Below are positions 1-10,294 of a stretch of DNA of 36,200 bases, piece after piece; within the stretch, counting starts at the first letter, position 1; the number at the start of each line of letters is the position of its first letter. This stretch comes from Polychytrium aggregatum. Taxonomy: Eukaryota > Chytridiomycota > Chytridiomycetes > Polychytriales. The notes beneath the pieces are model-generated. The model was not told the origin of the DNA, searched no databases, and saw nothing but the letters and a program-made list of their open reading frames with translations. Where the stretch lies: positions 1-36,200 of the forward strand of contig NW_026516470.1 of assembly GCF_025602895.1 (NCBI RefSeq), read 5' to 3'. The position numbers were made by a program, and so were the translations under genes.

Positions 1-298
1 AGGTCCTAGCGGTTTTGGATTGACCATCCTTTGGTTCCTTGGTGTTAACTTGGGGGGTGTCATCTTTGGATCGAATGAGCGAGAGTCAGATCACATGACA
101 AACCAATCCAATTCGAACCACACTGGATCCGTGGCTCGATCCAAGATCACTCCGATGACGGGGGTTCGATTCCCGACATCGCCATTTTACCGAGAAGTCG
201 TCCTGGTTTATCTCCAATCCACGACCATTATTGTTCAGAATCGATTCAGCAATCAACGACACTGACCTGGTGCTTGTTTCTTCTGGTGCAGCCACCTG
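1..298. other. Flank left of A1, no gene recognised
   Basis: This is the sequence outside the A1 element. No open reading frame with a recognisable domain is visible on either strand. The only notable element is a tRNA-like T-arm near 160-183. The 5 bp next to the LTR (294-298, acctg) would be the target-site copy of A1, but the matching right-hand copy is not present because the other end of A1 is disrupted. Confidence 0.5.
160..183 (+). other. Possible tRNA 3'-end remnant (T-arm like)
   Basis: The stretch contains GGTTCGATTCC, the usual T-loop/B-box pattern, followed by an acceptor-like CATCGCCA. No matching 5' acceptor strand (GGCGATG) was found in the preceding 110 bases, and the T-stem pairs only in part. 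At best this is a truncated tRNA pseudogene; chance similarity is possible. Confidence 0.2.
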
Positions 299-715
299 TA
301 AGGAGTGAACAAGCGCAAGGACGAAGACCAAGTGCTTGGTATGAGCTTTATTAGCTTTTAGCCCCGAACACCAAAGAACAAGTTTTGTTCGAACTGGTGT
401 TCAACATAGGCTCAGACATGCAGGGCTATTTATAGACCGGGAGAAGGTCGAGGGGCAAAAGTGGGCGAGAAGGGTGGAGCATCACAGAGAAGCGAGAAGG
501 GGGTGCGAGAGTGGCTGGTGTGCAAGCGAGAGAGGCTTGGCACAGCCCGGGGACATGTGCCGAGCGGTGGGGGAGGCAGGAAACCAGTAGACGCGGGTGG
601 CAACGGCGCGTGCTCATGCATGGGGGCAAACAAACACGTGGGGACTCATGATTGGTGCGGAGGGCGAGAGCATGCGGGACAATCTCATTGGTCCGTTGTG
701 ATGCTGGTCATCACA
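299..715 (-). repeat. 3' LTR of A1 (417 bp)
   Basis: On the minus strand the LTR starts TGTGATGACC and ends CTCCTCA; base 300 differs from the A2 copy, so the terminal CA is mutated here to TA. It is the same length as the A2 3' LTR at 13269-13685. It contains TATAAATA (complement of 427-434), the inferred RNA start near 395, AATAAA-like sequence in the R/U5 part, and the 14-nt palindrome ACCAAGTGCTTGGT at 327-340. A purine-rich tract (complement of 716-728, GAGGAGGAGATAG) abuts it as the polypurine tract and overlaps the pol stop codon. Confidence 0.92.
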
Positions 716-3249
716 CTATCTCCTCCTCAAACTACGGCGTGTTCCATCTTGAGTTCTCCTGGGGCCAGGCTTGTCTGGGTAGCGTCGGTGGTACTCCGCG
801 GCCACCGTTGGGGCAAAGACAATGTCGGCGGGCTCCCAACTTCGATCGGTGACCGGGTAGCCTTTCCAATCGATGAGATAGTGCAGCTTTCCGCGCACGA
901 ACTTGGAGTCTAAGATCTCTTCGACCTCCCACTCCAAGTTCCCATCGATGACCACCGCAGGGGGCGGCGCTTGCACCCGACCCGGAAGCGAGTTCTTCTT
1001 GTAGGGCTCAAGAAGAGACACATGGAACACCGGGTGCACCTTTATGTCCTTTGGCAAGTCCAGGCGGAAAGCCAATGTCCCGACGGCCTCGAGGATGGTG
1101 AATGGTCCAATCCTCTGGTAATCCAGCTTCTTGCTTGGGCGAGTGGTGCTGATGTTACGAGTCAGCACCCAGACTTGATCGCCCGGACGCAAGTCGGGAG
1201 CCTGGGACCTCCGGAGATCTGAGAAGTGCTTGTAGTCAGACTTTGCCTTCTCAAGATTCTCCTTCAACAGTGCCAGGTTCCGCTGGAGATGTTCAACCCT
1301 CTCCGTGGCAGAGGGAACATCAGGGCCGCCAGCGACAACGGGGACTTCGAACCTTGGGTGGAACCCATAGGTTGCCAAGAATGGCGAGGCATGTGTTGAT
1401 GAGTTCTCGAGGTTATTGTAAGAGAACTCGGCCAACGGCAGCAGCTCGGCCCAGTCATCTTGCTGATACGACGTGTAACAGCGCAGGTATTGGTTGATGA
1501 CCTGGTTGACCCTCTCAGTCTGTCCATCGGTCTGGGGATGGAAGGCCGTGGACAGACTGGTTTGGATCCCGAGCTGCGTGCAGAGTGCCTTCCAGAACCG
1601 AGAGGTGAACTGACTTCCTCGGTCTGAAACCACTGTGTCGGGGAGGCCATGGAGACGAAAGACATTGTCGAGGAACAGTGACGCAGTCTCCTCCGCCGAC
1701 GGCAGTGAACGCCAGGACATAAAGTGTGCCATCTTTGTGAGGCTGCATACCACCACAAAGATGCAGGTGTGACCCTTGGACTTTGGCAGATCAGTGATAA
1801 AGTCCATGGTCAGTGTCCCCCAGGGTCGATCGGCTGTCTGGAGTGGCAACAGGAACCCAAACGGCTTGTGTCGCGGAGCTTTCGAGCGTGCACAGGTGTC
1901 GCACGTCGAGACGTACTCTTTGACATCTTTCCGATAGGTTTGCCACCAAAACTGTCGCGATACCAGAGCCAGAGTCCGTCGGATGCCTGGATGACCCACA
2001 GCGACTGGGTCATGGCACGACTTGAGCGCCGGAACTCGGCACGACTCTGGGACTACAATCCTGTTCTGGAAGGTGAGGTACTGGCCATTCCAGACGAACT
2101 TCGGGTCACGACGGTATTTGTCTAGACCGGGATCCCGAGCCTGCTCTTCGGCTATGAGCTGCAGCAAGTCCACAGGGTCACTGCGACTTGCAACCGAAGA
2201 GCGGGCGTCTCTGCTTCGGAGCACGCGTATCACCGCGGCAGGATCGAGAAGCAGAGGCGGATCCCTCGACACGGAGGCCGACGAAGGGATGTAGTCCGAG
2301 CGACGAGACAGGGCATCGGCCTTGCCGTTCCTCGCACCAGGACGGTACTGGATGCGGATGTCGAACCGAGACAAGAACTGGGACCACCGTGCATGGCGCT
2401 GGTTCAGGATGCGAGCCGTCGCCAGGTACTCCAAGTTCTTGTGGTCGGTCAGAACGGCAACGGGATGCTGGGCGCCTTCGAGGTAGTGTCGCCACGCCTC
2501 GAAAGCCTCCTTGATCGCCAACAGCTCTTTCTCGTATATGCTGTAGTTACGTTCAGCATTCGAGAGTGTCCGCGAATGGAACGAGCAAGGATGAAGGCGA
2601 TCATCAGCACCCCGCTGGGAGAGCACGCATCCAAGCGCAAAGTCCGACGCATCTGACTCTACGACGAACGGCTTGGATGGGTCCGGATGCACCAGAACGG
2701 GCTCCGAAACGAAGGCATCCTTCAAGGATCTGAATGCTTTATCGGCTTCGCGGGACCACTGGAAGCCATGCGTCTTCCGGAAGAGCCGAGTCATGGGCCC
2801 CGCGATCTTTGCGTATCCATCGATGAAGCGTCGATAGAAGTTCGCAAACCCGACAAAGGATCGAAGATCCGAGATGTTGCGCGGTATGGGCCAATCCAAG
2901 ATCGCAGAGAGCTTGGATCGCTCCATACCGATGCCCTCGGGCGAGACCATGAAACCAAGGAACGAGACCGAGGTTTTGGAGAACTCGCACTTCTCCAGCT
3001 TGCAATACAGCTTTGCAGCTCGGAGCTTCGAGAGGACCTGCTTGACGTGCTCTACATGCTGCGACGGGTCAGCACTGTAGATCAAGATATCGTCAAGATA
3101 CGCAATTGCGAACTGGTCCAACTCGGTGCGCAGGACGTCGTTGATGAAGTGCTGGAACGTCGCTGGCGCGTTGGTGAGCCCAAAGGGCATCACCAAGTAC
3201 TCGAAGTGCCCATATCGAGTACGGAAAGCTGTCTTCCACTCGTCCCCGG
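716..3249 (-). pseudogene. pol: A1 pol, 3' part (RT to chromodomain), cut off by B1
   Basis: This is the C-terminal part of the A1 polyprotein. In order it shows the end of reverse transcriptase with the catalytic YLDD motif (AIAYLDDILIY), RNase H (ESDASDFALG, later LTDHKNLEY and KADALSRR), the integrase zinc finger (H...H...CDTCARSK), the integrase core (TMDFITDLP, VVSDRGSQF, TDGQTERVN giving the D,D,E triad), a GPF motif and a chromodomain (EVEEILDSKF ... WKGYPVTDRSWEP) near the end. The stop codon TAG (716-718) touches the 3' LTR. The reading frame is open; the only break is the B1 insertion, whose CCCGG target copy ends at 3249. The first residues of an open frame running past 3249 are B1 LTR sequence, not A protein. 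Confidence 0.92.
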
Positions 3250-3558
3250 TGTAGGAGATGGTATCTCCGACGCTGTGCTGCGCGTACTGCGCGTACTGCG
3301 CGGCGCAGTGGGTCGTGACCTGTGCTGCGCTTTGCGTTTTCACGCACCGCAGGCAGGCCACCGCAGGGTATACCTGCGGGTTGCCCCCGTTCCCCCCGTT
3401 TGTCTGGAGTTCGGTTTTATCGTGAATAAACGTAAGTGCTCCCCGAGCTCACCCGTCCGCTAGAGTAGCCTAGCACCGCCCTGTTCTGCCCCGTCCTGTC
3501 TTGTCTTGTACCCCCTCCCTCCCCGTCTTGCCCCAACGTCCCAGTAGTGGACGTTACA
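3250..3558 (+). repeat. 5' LTR of B1 (309 bp)
   Basis: The LTR begins TGTAGGAGAT and ends GACGTTACA. No TATAAA box is seen; AATAAA occurs at 3425-3430. The sequence is unusually rich in perfect hairpins: GGAGAT/ATCTCC (3254-3268), ACTGCGC/GCGCAGT (3295-3309), CCGCAGG/CCTGCGG (3361-3379) and AACGTCC/GGACGTT (3535-3555). A tandem gcgcgtactgcgcgtactgcg repeat lies near 3280-3300. Confidence 0.95.
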
Positions 3559-3570
3559 TGGTAGCATCGG
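3559..3570 (+). other. Primer binding site of B1, tRNA type
   Basis: TGGTAGCATCGG starts at the first base after the 5' LTR. TGG pairs with the CCA end of a tRNA, and TGGTAGC matches the primer sites of elements primed by fungal initiator tRNA-Met over the first seven bases; beyond that the match is not secure. Its complement is not found in the B LTR, so self-priming is not suggested. The primer identity is inferred. Confidence 0.65.
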
Positions 3571-3680
3571 AAATCCTCGTCTTGTTTTCGTCCTGTTTGT
3601 CCTCTTTCTAGATCCTCAAGCTGGATCCCGCCTCTCTTGCCGACCGACTCTCCTCTCTGTCCCTGGAGCCTGCCCCTGCC

Positions 3681-4502
3681 ATGAGCAACCCCCGCCCACT
3701 TCCGGAAGCCTTCCTCAAGACCTTCCGTGCCCCAGTGTTTACTGGGAAGAGCCGCTCCTCCTCGGTGGAGGACTGGCTGCAGCAACTCGAGGACTACCTC
3801 GATGCTGCCCAAGTCGCCCCCACCCACCACATCGTCGCCGCCAAGCTCTGCTTAAAGGACCAGGCGTACCGTTGGTACCGCCGCCAAGGGTTCGACGAGC
3901 AGAGCGAAGGTGTGTTTGACGACTTCAAGGACCGCCTCCGTCGCCGCTTCGGCAGCCCCAATGCTGAACTCATTGCCCGTGACAAGCTATACTCTCTCGT
4001 GCAGCGTGGTTCTGTGACCCGCTACATCGAGGAGTTTGAAGACCTCTCCTCCCAGATTGAGGAGCTGGGCTCTGCTGATGCGATGTACCTCTTCCAGAAG
4101 GGCCTCAAGCCCAAGATCAGAGAGTACATCGCCAGCAACCCTGATGCCCGCAAGTCCCTGGACGTGATGATGGACGTTGCCGAGAACCTCGACAACGTCC
4201 AGTACCATGGCCGCCAGTTCTACCCGCAGCTGGCAGGCGGCCATCGGTCTCATCACGTCCCAGCCCGTCCGCCTCGCCCGGCCCCGCCCGCAAGACCCAT
4301 GCCTGAGCCCATGGACGTTGACGTCAACGCCATGGAGGCTCGTGGCCCTCCCCGCTCCCGGTTCCAGCAAGCTGCCACTGTCTCCCCCAAGGACAGACAG
4401 AAGCAGGAGGACCTCCGCCATGGTTCCTGCTTCTTCTGTCACCGACCGGGACACCAGGCCAAGGAGTGCCCCATGAAGTCGGGAAACGGCCGACCCTACT
4501 AG
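3681..4502 (+). CDS. gag: B1 Gag (capsid/nucleocapsid), 273 aa
   Basis: Gag is the structural protein that assembles the virus-like particle and binds the element RNA. A retrotransposon Gag-type helical domain spans about residues 35-150 ([34 protein letters not shown]). A proline-rich linker follows, then a single CCHC zinc knuckle [14 protein letters not shown] near residue 252. The ATG at 3681 is the first in frame after the leader (3571-3680). The stop TAG at 4500-4502 lies inside a stem-loop that follows a slippery heptamer, so most ribosomes should end here and a minority continue into pol. Confidence 0.93.
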   Translation: MSNPRPLPEAFLKTFRAPVFTGKSRSSSVEDWLQQLEDYLDAAQVAPTHHIVAAKLCLKDQAYRWYRRQGFDEQSEGVFDDFKDRLRRRFGSPNAELIARDKLYSLVQRGSVTRYIEEFEDLSSQIEELGSADAMYLFQKGLKPKIREYIASNPDARKSLDVMMDVAENLDNVQYHGRQFYPQLAGGHRSHHVPARPPRPAPPARPMPEPMDVDVNAMEARGPPRSRFQQAATVSPKDRQKQEDLRHGSCFFCHRPGHQAKECPMKSGNGRPY

Positions 4503-7500
4503 GTGGCTCTGGAGCCCTAGTAGGAGACCAACGCCGTGGATTGCTCAATGCAGTCCACGCGTCTCCAGAGGAAGTTCACCTCGCCCCCTCCCCCGAAGGA
4601 GAAACAAACCAAGTGTTGTGCGTCGTGCGAGAGGTGCATGGTGGCGCAAGCCGCCTGCCTCTCCACGAACGTGAAGAGAAAACCAAAATTGAAAACCAAA
4701 ACAAAAAAGAAAATCAAGAACCCTTGAGGGACAGGACCGCCTGTGCCCTCACCCCTGTCAAGTCGTGTGTGTCGGATGCTTCCGACATGTGTCCGCAAGC
4801 CGTGGACGTCGTGTGCAATGGCGTGCTGACGCCGCAGGCCCCCGCAATGGCCGAACCCTATCCAAAATGTCCGAGTGGCCGTGATGAAGCCAACCAAGAC
4901 CAAGTGTCGCCCGTTCCCCCAAGTCAAGTCATGGTGCAGGAGGCTGTGCAGGAGGACCATGAAGAGTCCCTGCTGTACCTCCCTGCCACCGTCCAAGGTC
5001 ACACCGTCCGAATGATGGTGGACTCTGGAGCAAGCTGCAACTTTGTCAGCAGACGCTTGCTCCAGGAGCTCAACATACATGCAACCAAGAAGAAGTCGCC
5101 GATGAGTGTGGCGCTTGCAGACGATCGTGTGCAGCAGTGCACACACCAAGTGGTCCTGCGAGTGGCCCTCCATCCCAAGTACCATCCTGTCCTGTTGTTC
5201 CAAGTGATCGACACCAAGTTCGATGCCATCCTCGGCATGAGCTGGCTTGCTCGTGCCGAGCCGACTCCAGTCGTCGACTGGAAAGGCCGCACTGTCCGTG
5301 TTGGCCCTGACATTGTCCTGCAGGGCATGGCCTCACCCAACATGCCACCTCTCCTCTCAGCCATGCAATTCAAGAGGCTGATCAAGAAGGACACGTCGTT
5401 CCTCTGTGTCGTGCGTGAGGTCGACGACACCGACCAAGCCGGTCCCGGTCCCCCGCCTGTGGTGACCAAGCTGCTCGACGAGTACAAGGACGTATTCCCC
5501 GACCAGTTGCCACAATGCCTGCCACCCCAACGCACCGTCGATCATCGCATCGACATCGAACCAGGCTCGTCGCCTCCGTCAAGACCGACGTACCAACTGT
5601 CGCTGACGGAGATGGACGAACTCAAGCGCCAGTTGGATGACCTCCTCGCCCATGGGTTCATCCGCCCGAGCCAGTCACCGTATGGTGCACCAGTGCTCTT
5701 TGTCAAGAAGAAAGAAGGTGATCTCAGGATGTGCGTCGACTATCGCGCACTAAACAAACAGACCATCAAGAACACCTACCCGTTGCCCAGGATCGACGAG
5801 TTGATGGATCGTCTGAGTGGAGCAAAGGTCTTTAGCAAGATAGACCTCCGCTCAGGCTACCATCAGATCCGCATCCACGAGGATGATGTCCACAAGACCG
5901 CCTTCAGGACTCGCTACGGACTGTACGAGTTCCTAGTGCTGCCGTTCGGATTGACGAACGCACCTGCCACGTTCATGCAGCTGATGAACGATGTGTTCCG
6001 CCAAGAGCTCGACAACTCTGTCATCGTGTACCTGGATGATATCCTTGTGTACAGCAAGGATGAAGCGACCCATGAAGGTCATGTCGCCCGCGTGCTGGCC
6101 AAGCTACGCGAGCACAAGTTGTATGCCAAACTGTCCAAGTGTGAGTTCTTCAAGAATCAAGTCCCGTTCCTGGGACACGTTGTCTCAGGAAGAGGAATCG
6201 AAGTCGACCCCGCCAAGGTCAAGTCTGTGGTCGAGTGGCCGCCGCTCGCATGCGTCTCTGACGTGCAGTCGTTTCTCGGTCTCGTCAACTACTACCGCCG
6301 ATTCATCCCCGATCTGGCGCGCACTGCCGGTCCACTCACAGACCTACTCCGCAAAGAGTGCCCCTTCGTGTGGGACCACCCACAACGCCAAGCGTTCGAG
6401 ACCCTCAAGCACGCCTTGACGAACGCTCCTGTCCTCGCTGTGTTCGACCCGAACACGGATGTCTCCGTGCACACCGACGCCTCCGACTTTGCGGTGGGAG
6501 CTGTTTTGATGCAGGAGGGAAGGCCCGTTGCCTTCGAGTCGCGCAAACTGTCCCAACACGAGATCAACTATCCCGTGCACGAGAAGGAGCAGCTTGCGAT
6601 CATCTACGCGCTGCAGAAGTTCCGAGTGTACCTCCACGGTACCGCCAAGCCCTTCAAGATTGTGACGGACCACCAGTCACTGCGTTACCTCGACACCAAG
6701 AAGAACCTGAGCCGACGCCAAGCGCGATGGATGGAGTTCCTCGCCGAGTACAACTACGAGGTTGTATACCAGAAAGGCAAACTCAATGTGGTGCCTGACG
6801 CACTGTCCCGACGCCCCGACTACCAATTGGCGTCACTGTACGAGTCGACTGTCAGTGTCGACAACACGATGCTGGATGTTGTCCGAGACAACATCGCCAA
6901 CGACAAACAGTTCGGAGAACTGTTCCGAAAGGTGTCTAAGCTCCCCAAGGACGACGAATCATCCGAGTACACAGTGCGTGATGGCCTGCTCCTCCTGAAG
7001 AAGGACAGCCGTGTCTGTGTGCCGGACATTCCGTCGTTGAAGACCAAGTTGCTCCAAGAGGTCCACGACTCGCCCCTCGCTGGACACTTTGGAGTCGAGA
7101 AGACATACGACCGACTGGCCAAAGTCGCATACTGGCCTGGAATGAAGCGCACCGTCGAGAAGTACATCGAGTCCTGCCATACCTGCAAGATGGTCAAGTC
7201 ACGCACGACCCGAGAGCAAGGATTGCTGCAACCCCTGCCTGTTCCCGACCGCCCCTGGACCAGCATGTCCATGGATCTCATCACGCATCTACCGACGACC
7301 AAGTTGGACCACGATGCAATCGCTGTCTTTGTCGACAGGTTCAGCAAGATGGCACACTTTGTGCCGTGCCAGACGACATGCTCCGCGCCTGACCTTGCAC
7401 TGCTGTTCTTCAAGCATGTGTTCAAGCACCACGGCCTCCCAAAGTCCATCGTCAGTGATCGAGACCCCCGATTCACCTCCTTGTTTTGGACAAGTCTGTT

Positions 7501-8398
7501 CGACCATCTCGGCACCAAGCTGAACATGTCAACCTCGCACCACCAACAAACGGATGGACAGTCCGAGCGGACGATCCGCACCCTCGAGCAATACCTGAGG
7601 ACATACGCCTCGACCAGCCAAGACGACTGGGACATACAGCTGAGTCATGCAGAGTTTGCATACAACACCGCCAAGTCGAGCACAACTGGCTTGAGCCCCT
7701 TTGAGGCGCTCTACGGATTCCAGCCTGATGTTCCCACCTCCTTGACACTGACCGAGTCCACGGCTGGATTGCCTCCCAAACCAAGTGCCTTTGTCAAAGA
7801 TCATCAAGTCCGACACAAGATGATCGCCGACGCGCTCACGGATGCGCAACAAGTGATGGCGAAGTACTACGACCGCCGACACCAGGATGTCTCCTTTGAA
7901 GTTGGAGACCTTGTCTACCTGGACGCCGACAACATCAAGGTCCCCGAAGCCCAGTCAAAGAAGTTGTTGCCCAAGTACCGAGGACCGTTCAAGATAGCGG
8001 CCCGACCCAGTCCCCTCAACTACCTGTTGGACTTGCCACCTGGAAGCAAGCTCCATCCTGTCTTCCATGTGTCCAAGCTGCGTCGCCACACGACCCGCAG
8101 TCCAGCACAGTTCCCCGACGCCGACGAAGGTGTCCCGGACGACGCACCACTGGAAGACGACCTCGGACAATACTATACTCAAGAATATGAAGTCGAAAGG
8201 ATCGTGAGGCACAAGAAAGTGGCTGATGGGTCACTTCGGTTTTATGTCAAGTGGGTTGGTTACCCACACTCGGGCAACACATGGCAAACACTGGAGGACT
8301 TGTCCCATGCACCCGAGGAGCTGAGTAAATACGGTAAACACCTCGAGGAGCCCCAAATAAAGAGCACACGCAGGGCTCCTCGCAGGAAGCCTTCTTAA
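4466..8398 (+). CDS. pol: B1 Pol polyprotein (PR-RT-RH-IN-chromodomain)
   Basis: The open frame begins at 4466, but translation should enter by slippage at 4481-4487, since no suitable own start is seen. Approximate positions in the frame: aspartic protease VDSGAS at 186; reverse transcriptase with [16 protein letters not shown] and YLDD at about 520; RNase H TDASDF at about 668 with ADALSRR-like end; integrase zinc finger (GHFG ... CHTC) at 870-905; integrase triad at about 936, 996 and 1030 ([24 protein letters not shown]); GPF motif at about 1172; chromodomain YEVERIV to WQTLEDLS at 1242-1285. A lysine- and acid-rich linker lies between the slip site and protease. All catalytic residues are present, so the enzyme is probably functional. 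Confidence 0.95.
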   Translation: MPHEVGKRPTLLGGSGALVGDQRRGLLNAVHASPEEVHLAPSPEGETNQVLCVVREVHGGASRLPLHEREEKTKIENQNKKENQEPLRDRTACALTPVKSCVSDASDMCPQAVDVVCNGVLTPQAPAMAEPYPKCPSGRDEANQDQVSPVPPSQVMVQEAVQEDHEESLLYLPATVQGHTVRMMVDSGASCNFVSRRLLQELNIHATKKKSPMSVALADDRVQQCTHQVVLRVALHPKYHPVLLFQVIDTKFDAILGMSWLARAEPTPVVDWKGRTVRVGPDIVLQGMASPNMPPLLSAMQFKRLIKKDTSFLCVVREVDDTDQAGPGPPPVVTKLLDEYKDVFPDQLPQCLPPQRTVDHRIDIEPGSSPPSRPTYQLSLTEMDELKRQLDDLLAHGFIRPSQSPYGAPVLFVKKKEGDLRMCVDYRALNKQTIKNTYPLPRIDELMDRLSGAKVFSKIDLRSGYHQIRIHEDDVHKTAFRTRYGLYEFLVLPFGLTNAPATFMQLMNDVFRQELDNSVIVYLDDILVYSKDEATHEGHVARVLAKLREHKLYAKLSKCEFFKNQVPFLGHVVSGRGIEVDPAKVKSVVEWPPLACVSDVQSFLGLVNYYRRFIPDLARTAGPLTDLLRKECPFVWDHPQRQAFETLKHALTNAPVLAVFDPNTDVSVHTDASDFAVGAVLMQEGRPVAFESRKLSQHEINYPVHEKEQLAIIYALQKFRVYLHGTAKPFKIVTDHQSLRYLDTKKNLSRRQARWMEFLAEYNYEVVYQKGKLNVVPDALSRRPDYQLASLYESTVSVDNTMLDVVRDNIANDKQFGELFRKVSKLPKDDESSEYTVRDGLLLLKKDSRVCVPDIPSLKTKLLQEVHDSPLAGHFGVEKTYDRLAKVAYWPGMKRTVEKYIESCHTCKMVKSRTTREQGLLQPLPVPDRPWTSMSMDLITHLPTTKLDHDAIAVFVDRFSKMAHFVPCQTTCSAPDLALLFFKHVFKHHGLPKSIVSDRDPRFTSLFWTSLFDHLGTKLNMSTSHHQQTDGQSERTIRTLEQYLRTYASTSQDDWDIQLSHAEFAYNTAKSSTTGLSPFEALYGFQPDVPTSLTLTESTAGLPPKPSAFVKDHQVRHKMIADALTDAQQVMAKYYDRRHQDVSFEVGDLVYLDADNIKVPEAQSKKLLPKYRGPFKIAARPSPLNYLLDLPPGSKLHPVFHVSKLRRHTTRSPAQFPDADEGVPDDAPLEDDLGQYYTQEYEVERIVRHKKVADGSLRFYVKWVGYPHSGNTWQTLEDLSHAPEELSKYGKHLEEPQIKSTRRAPRRKPS
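4481..4524 (+). promoter_or_regulatory. B1 gag-pol -1 frameshift signal
   Basis: GGGAAAC at 4481-4487 is in the phase G_GGA_AAC relative to gag. After a 7-nt spacer (ggccgac), CCTACTAG (4495-4502) pairs perfectly with CTAGTAGG (4517-4524), and inner bases GGCT/AGCC can add four more pairs. The gag stop codon is inside the stem. Pol is open in the -1 frame across this point. Slippery site, spacing and structure match the known rules for programmed -1 frameshifting; function is inferred. Confidence 0.85.
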
Positions 8399-8407
8399 GT
8401 GTGGGAG

Positions 8408-8716
8408 TGTAGGAGATGGTATCTCCGACGCTGTGCTGCGCGTACTGCGCGTACTGCGCGGCGCAGTGGGTCGTGACCTGTGCTGCGCTTTGCGTTTTCA
8501 CGCACCGCAGGCAGGCCACCGCAGGGTATACCTGCGGGTTGCCCCCGTTCCCCCCGTTTGTCTGGAGTTCGGTTTTATCGTGAATAAACGTAAGTGCTCC
8601 CCGAGCTCACCCGTCCGCTAGAGTAGCCTAGCACCGCCCTGTTCTGCCCCGTCCTGTCTTGTCTTGTACCCCCTCCCTCCCCGTCTTGCCCCAACGTCCC
8701 AGTAGTGGACGTTACA
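8408..8716 (+). repeat. 3' LTR of B1 (309 bp)
   Basis: Same length and, by eye, same sequence as 3250-3558. A short purine-rich run (8399-8407, gtgtgggag) directly upstream is the likely polypurine tract, right after the pol stop at 8396-8398. The target copy CCCGG follows at 8717-8721. Confidence 0.95.
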
Positions 8717-10294
8717 CCCGGAGCGGATGCGCAGCAGATTGTAGGCTCCACGAAGGTCCAGCTTAGTGAACACCTTCGCGCCTCGAAGTCGGTCCAGCAG
8801 CTCGCCGATCAGCGGTAAAGGGTAACGGTTCTTTACCGTGATACCGTTCAGTGCGCGGTAGTCAACGCAAAGACGAAGTGAGCCGTCCTTCTTCTTGACG
8901 AAGAGGATTGGCGAGCCTGCTGGGGACGACGAAGGACGAACGAATCCCTTGGCAAGATTCTCGTCGAGATAGTCACGCAGAGCGTGAAGTTCGGGCTCGG
9001 ACAGTGAGTACAGAGGCCCGAACTTTGGCGACTTGCCCGGCTCCAAGTCAATGGGGCAGTCGTAAGGGCGATGCGGAGGCAAGGAGTCAGCTTCCTGTTT
9101 AGAGAAAACAGACAGGAAGTCCTTGTACTCCGCAGGCACTTCGACAGTCGCAGTGCTCGGCTCGTCAGTGGGCAGGACATGGACCTGAAAGATGGTCAGG
9201 GGTTGCGTTCCATGCCTGCATGCATCCAAAGACTCGCGCATCGAGCGGTAATCAATGCTGCAGACGCGGAGAGGAGCGTCCGAGCTGAGAGGAGGGGCGT
9301 GGACAAGGTCAGAATAATGTTCGACGGTTACTTTATTCTGAACAATGTCCGAAGAACAAACAACAGGAGGAGGTACATCAAGGAGGGAAAGAGAACTGAC
9401 AACAGAAGAAGGGGTTTGGGAAGAGCGAAGGGGTTCGGGAGGAACAAGACAAGAAGGGGAAGACGAAGGTGGGAGCGTAGGAGAGGAGCTTAGATCAATC
9501 AAAGGAGTGGAATCATCAAGAAGGGGAGTGACATTGGAGGAAGTGGAGCAAGACGAAAGAGAAGTAGTGCATGGAGAGGGGTCGGAATCAACAGAAGGAG
9601 GGAGACAAAGAAGACCGCGAGACCAGACAATCTTGGGCTCGGCGGTGCGCAACCAAGGAAAGCCAAGGATAAGTGGTTGATGTGGAGACCTGATCACATC
9701 GAACCGAAGGCGTTGCGAGACGTCCCCGAGAATCACCTCGAGTGGAGCAGTCTCGCGGAGGATGGGGCCAGACGACAGCGGCTTACCATCCACGCCTTCC
9801 ACTGCCAAGGGCGAAGCCTTGGAGCAGGTGGGGACAGAGTGTCGAGCAACAAAGTCCTCGTCGATAAAGTTGCCAGAGGCACCAGAATCGACAAGTCCTT
9901 CGCACGACAGAGAATCACCAGAAGGAAGACGAACAGCGACGGGAACAACCAACGAGCAACGACGAACAGACGAAACACAAGACTTTGGTTCGGTACCAGC
10001 TTCGGCACCAGGGTTGCGGCTAGCACAGACAGTTAACTTTGCCGAGGGTTGGCAGGACAGCTCAGGTATTTGCACCTGTGGATGAGGTGCAGTTCCCAGT
10101 GACACCAGAGGTGCCACGGGTACTATGCCAGAGCTGAGAGTGTCCGCCGGTCCAGAGGCAAGGCGAAGCTGTCCGCACATCACTGCTTCCCCAGTACTTA
10201 CCAAAGGCACCTTACCAATGTCTTCACTTTCGGAAGGCGGTGGGCACGGCTCCGGTTCAAGGCCTTCACTTAGAACCGGGCCTGGTCGTTTCCC
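8717..10294 (-). pseudogene. pol: A1 pol, 5' part (protease and N-terminal RT), cut off by B1
   Basis: This is the N-terminal part of A1 Pol, read from the frameshift site at 10294 down to the B1 insertion. It has an aspartic protease with [11 protein letters not shown], the LGFPWLR motif, a long Ser/Pro-rich linker, and the start of reverse transcriptase ([30 protein letters not shown]). The frame is open in the -1 phase through the end of gag; the first GTG in frame is at 10210, but entry by frameshift is more likely. The rest of the protein is at 716-3249. A2 carries the same region at 27772-29349. Confidence 0.92.
10252..10294 (-). promoter_or_regulatory. A1 gag-pol -1 frameshift signal
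   Basis: On the minus strand GGGAAAC (complement of 10288-10294) sits in phase G_GGA_AAC of gag (codons for S-G-N). Eight nt later CCGGTTC (complement of 10273-10279) pairs with GAACCGG (complement of 10252-10258), and AAG/CTT can extend the stem after one bulged T. The gag stop TAA lies within the loop side of the hairpin. Pol is open in the -1 frame. The same sequence is present in A2. Confidence 0.82.

Larger units (their letters stand above)
3250..8716 (+). mobile_element. LTR retrotransposon B, copy 1, complete (5467 bp)
   Basis: Two LTRs of 309 bp that look identical by eye flank an internal region with a tRNA-type primer site, gag and pol. The 5-bp target duplication CCCGG is seen at 3245-3249 and 8717-8721, and the uninterrupted site exists in A2 near 27770, so the ends are exact. 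Both reading frames are open with all catalytic motifs present. Identical LTRs, a clean target duplication and intact frames indicate a recent and possibly autonomous insertion. It lies opposite to its host element A1. Confidence 0.96.

Noticed and set aside
100..183. Complete tRNA gene in the left flank
   Set aside because: Only the T-arm and a possible 3' acceptor strand fit; no matching 5' acceptor strand or D- and anticodon arms could be built.
461..913. 150-codon frame on plus, repeated at 13431-13883
   Set aside because: It spans the A LTR and the antisense of the A chromodomain, so it is repeat-derived and not a gene.
3280..3310. Short tandem repeat in the B LTR as a CRISPR-like or satellite array
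   Set aside because: There are only two units of about 9 bp, with no spacers and no array; it is part of the LTR.
2687..3463. 258-codon open frame on plus
   Set aside because: Antisense to A1 pol reverse transcriptase and running into the B1 LTR; a shadow frame.
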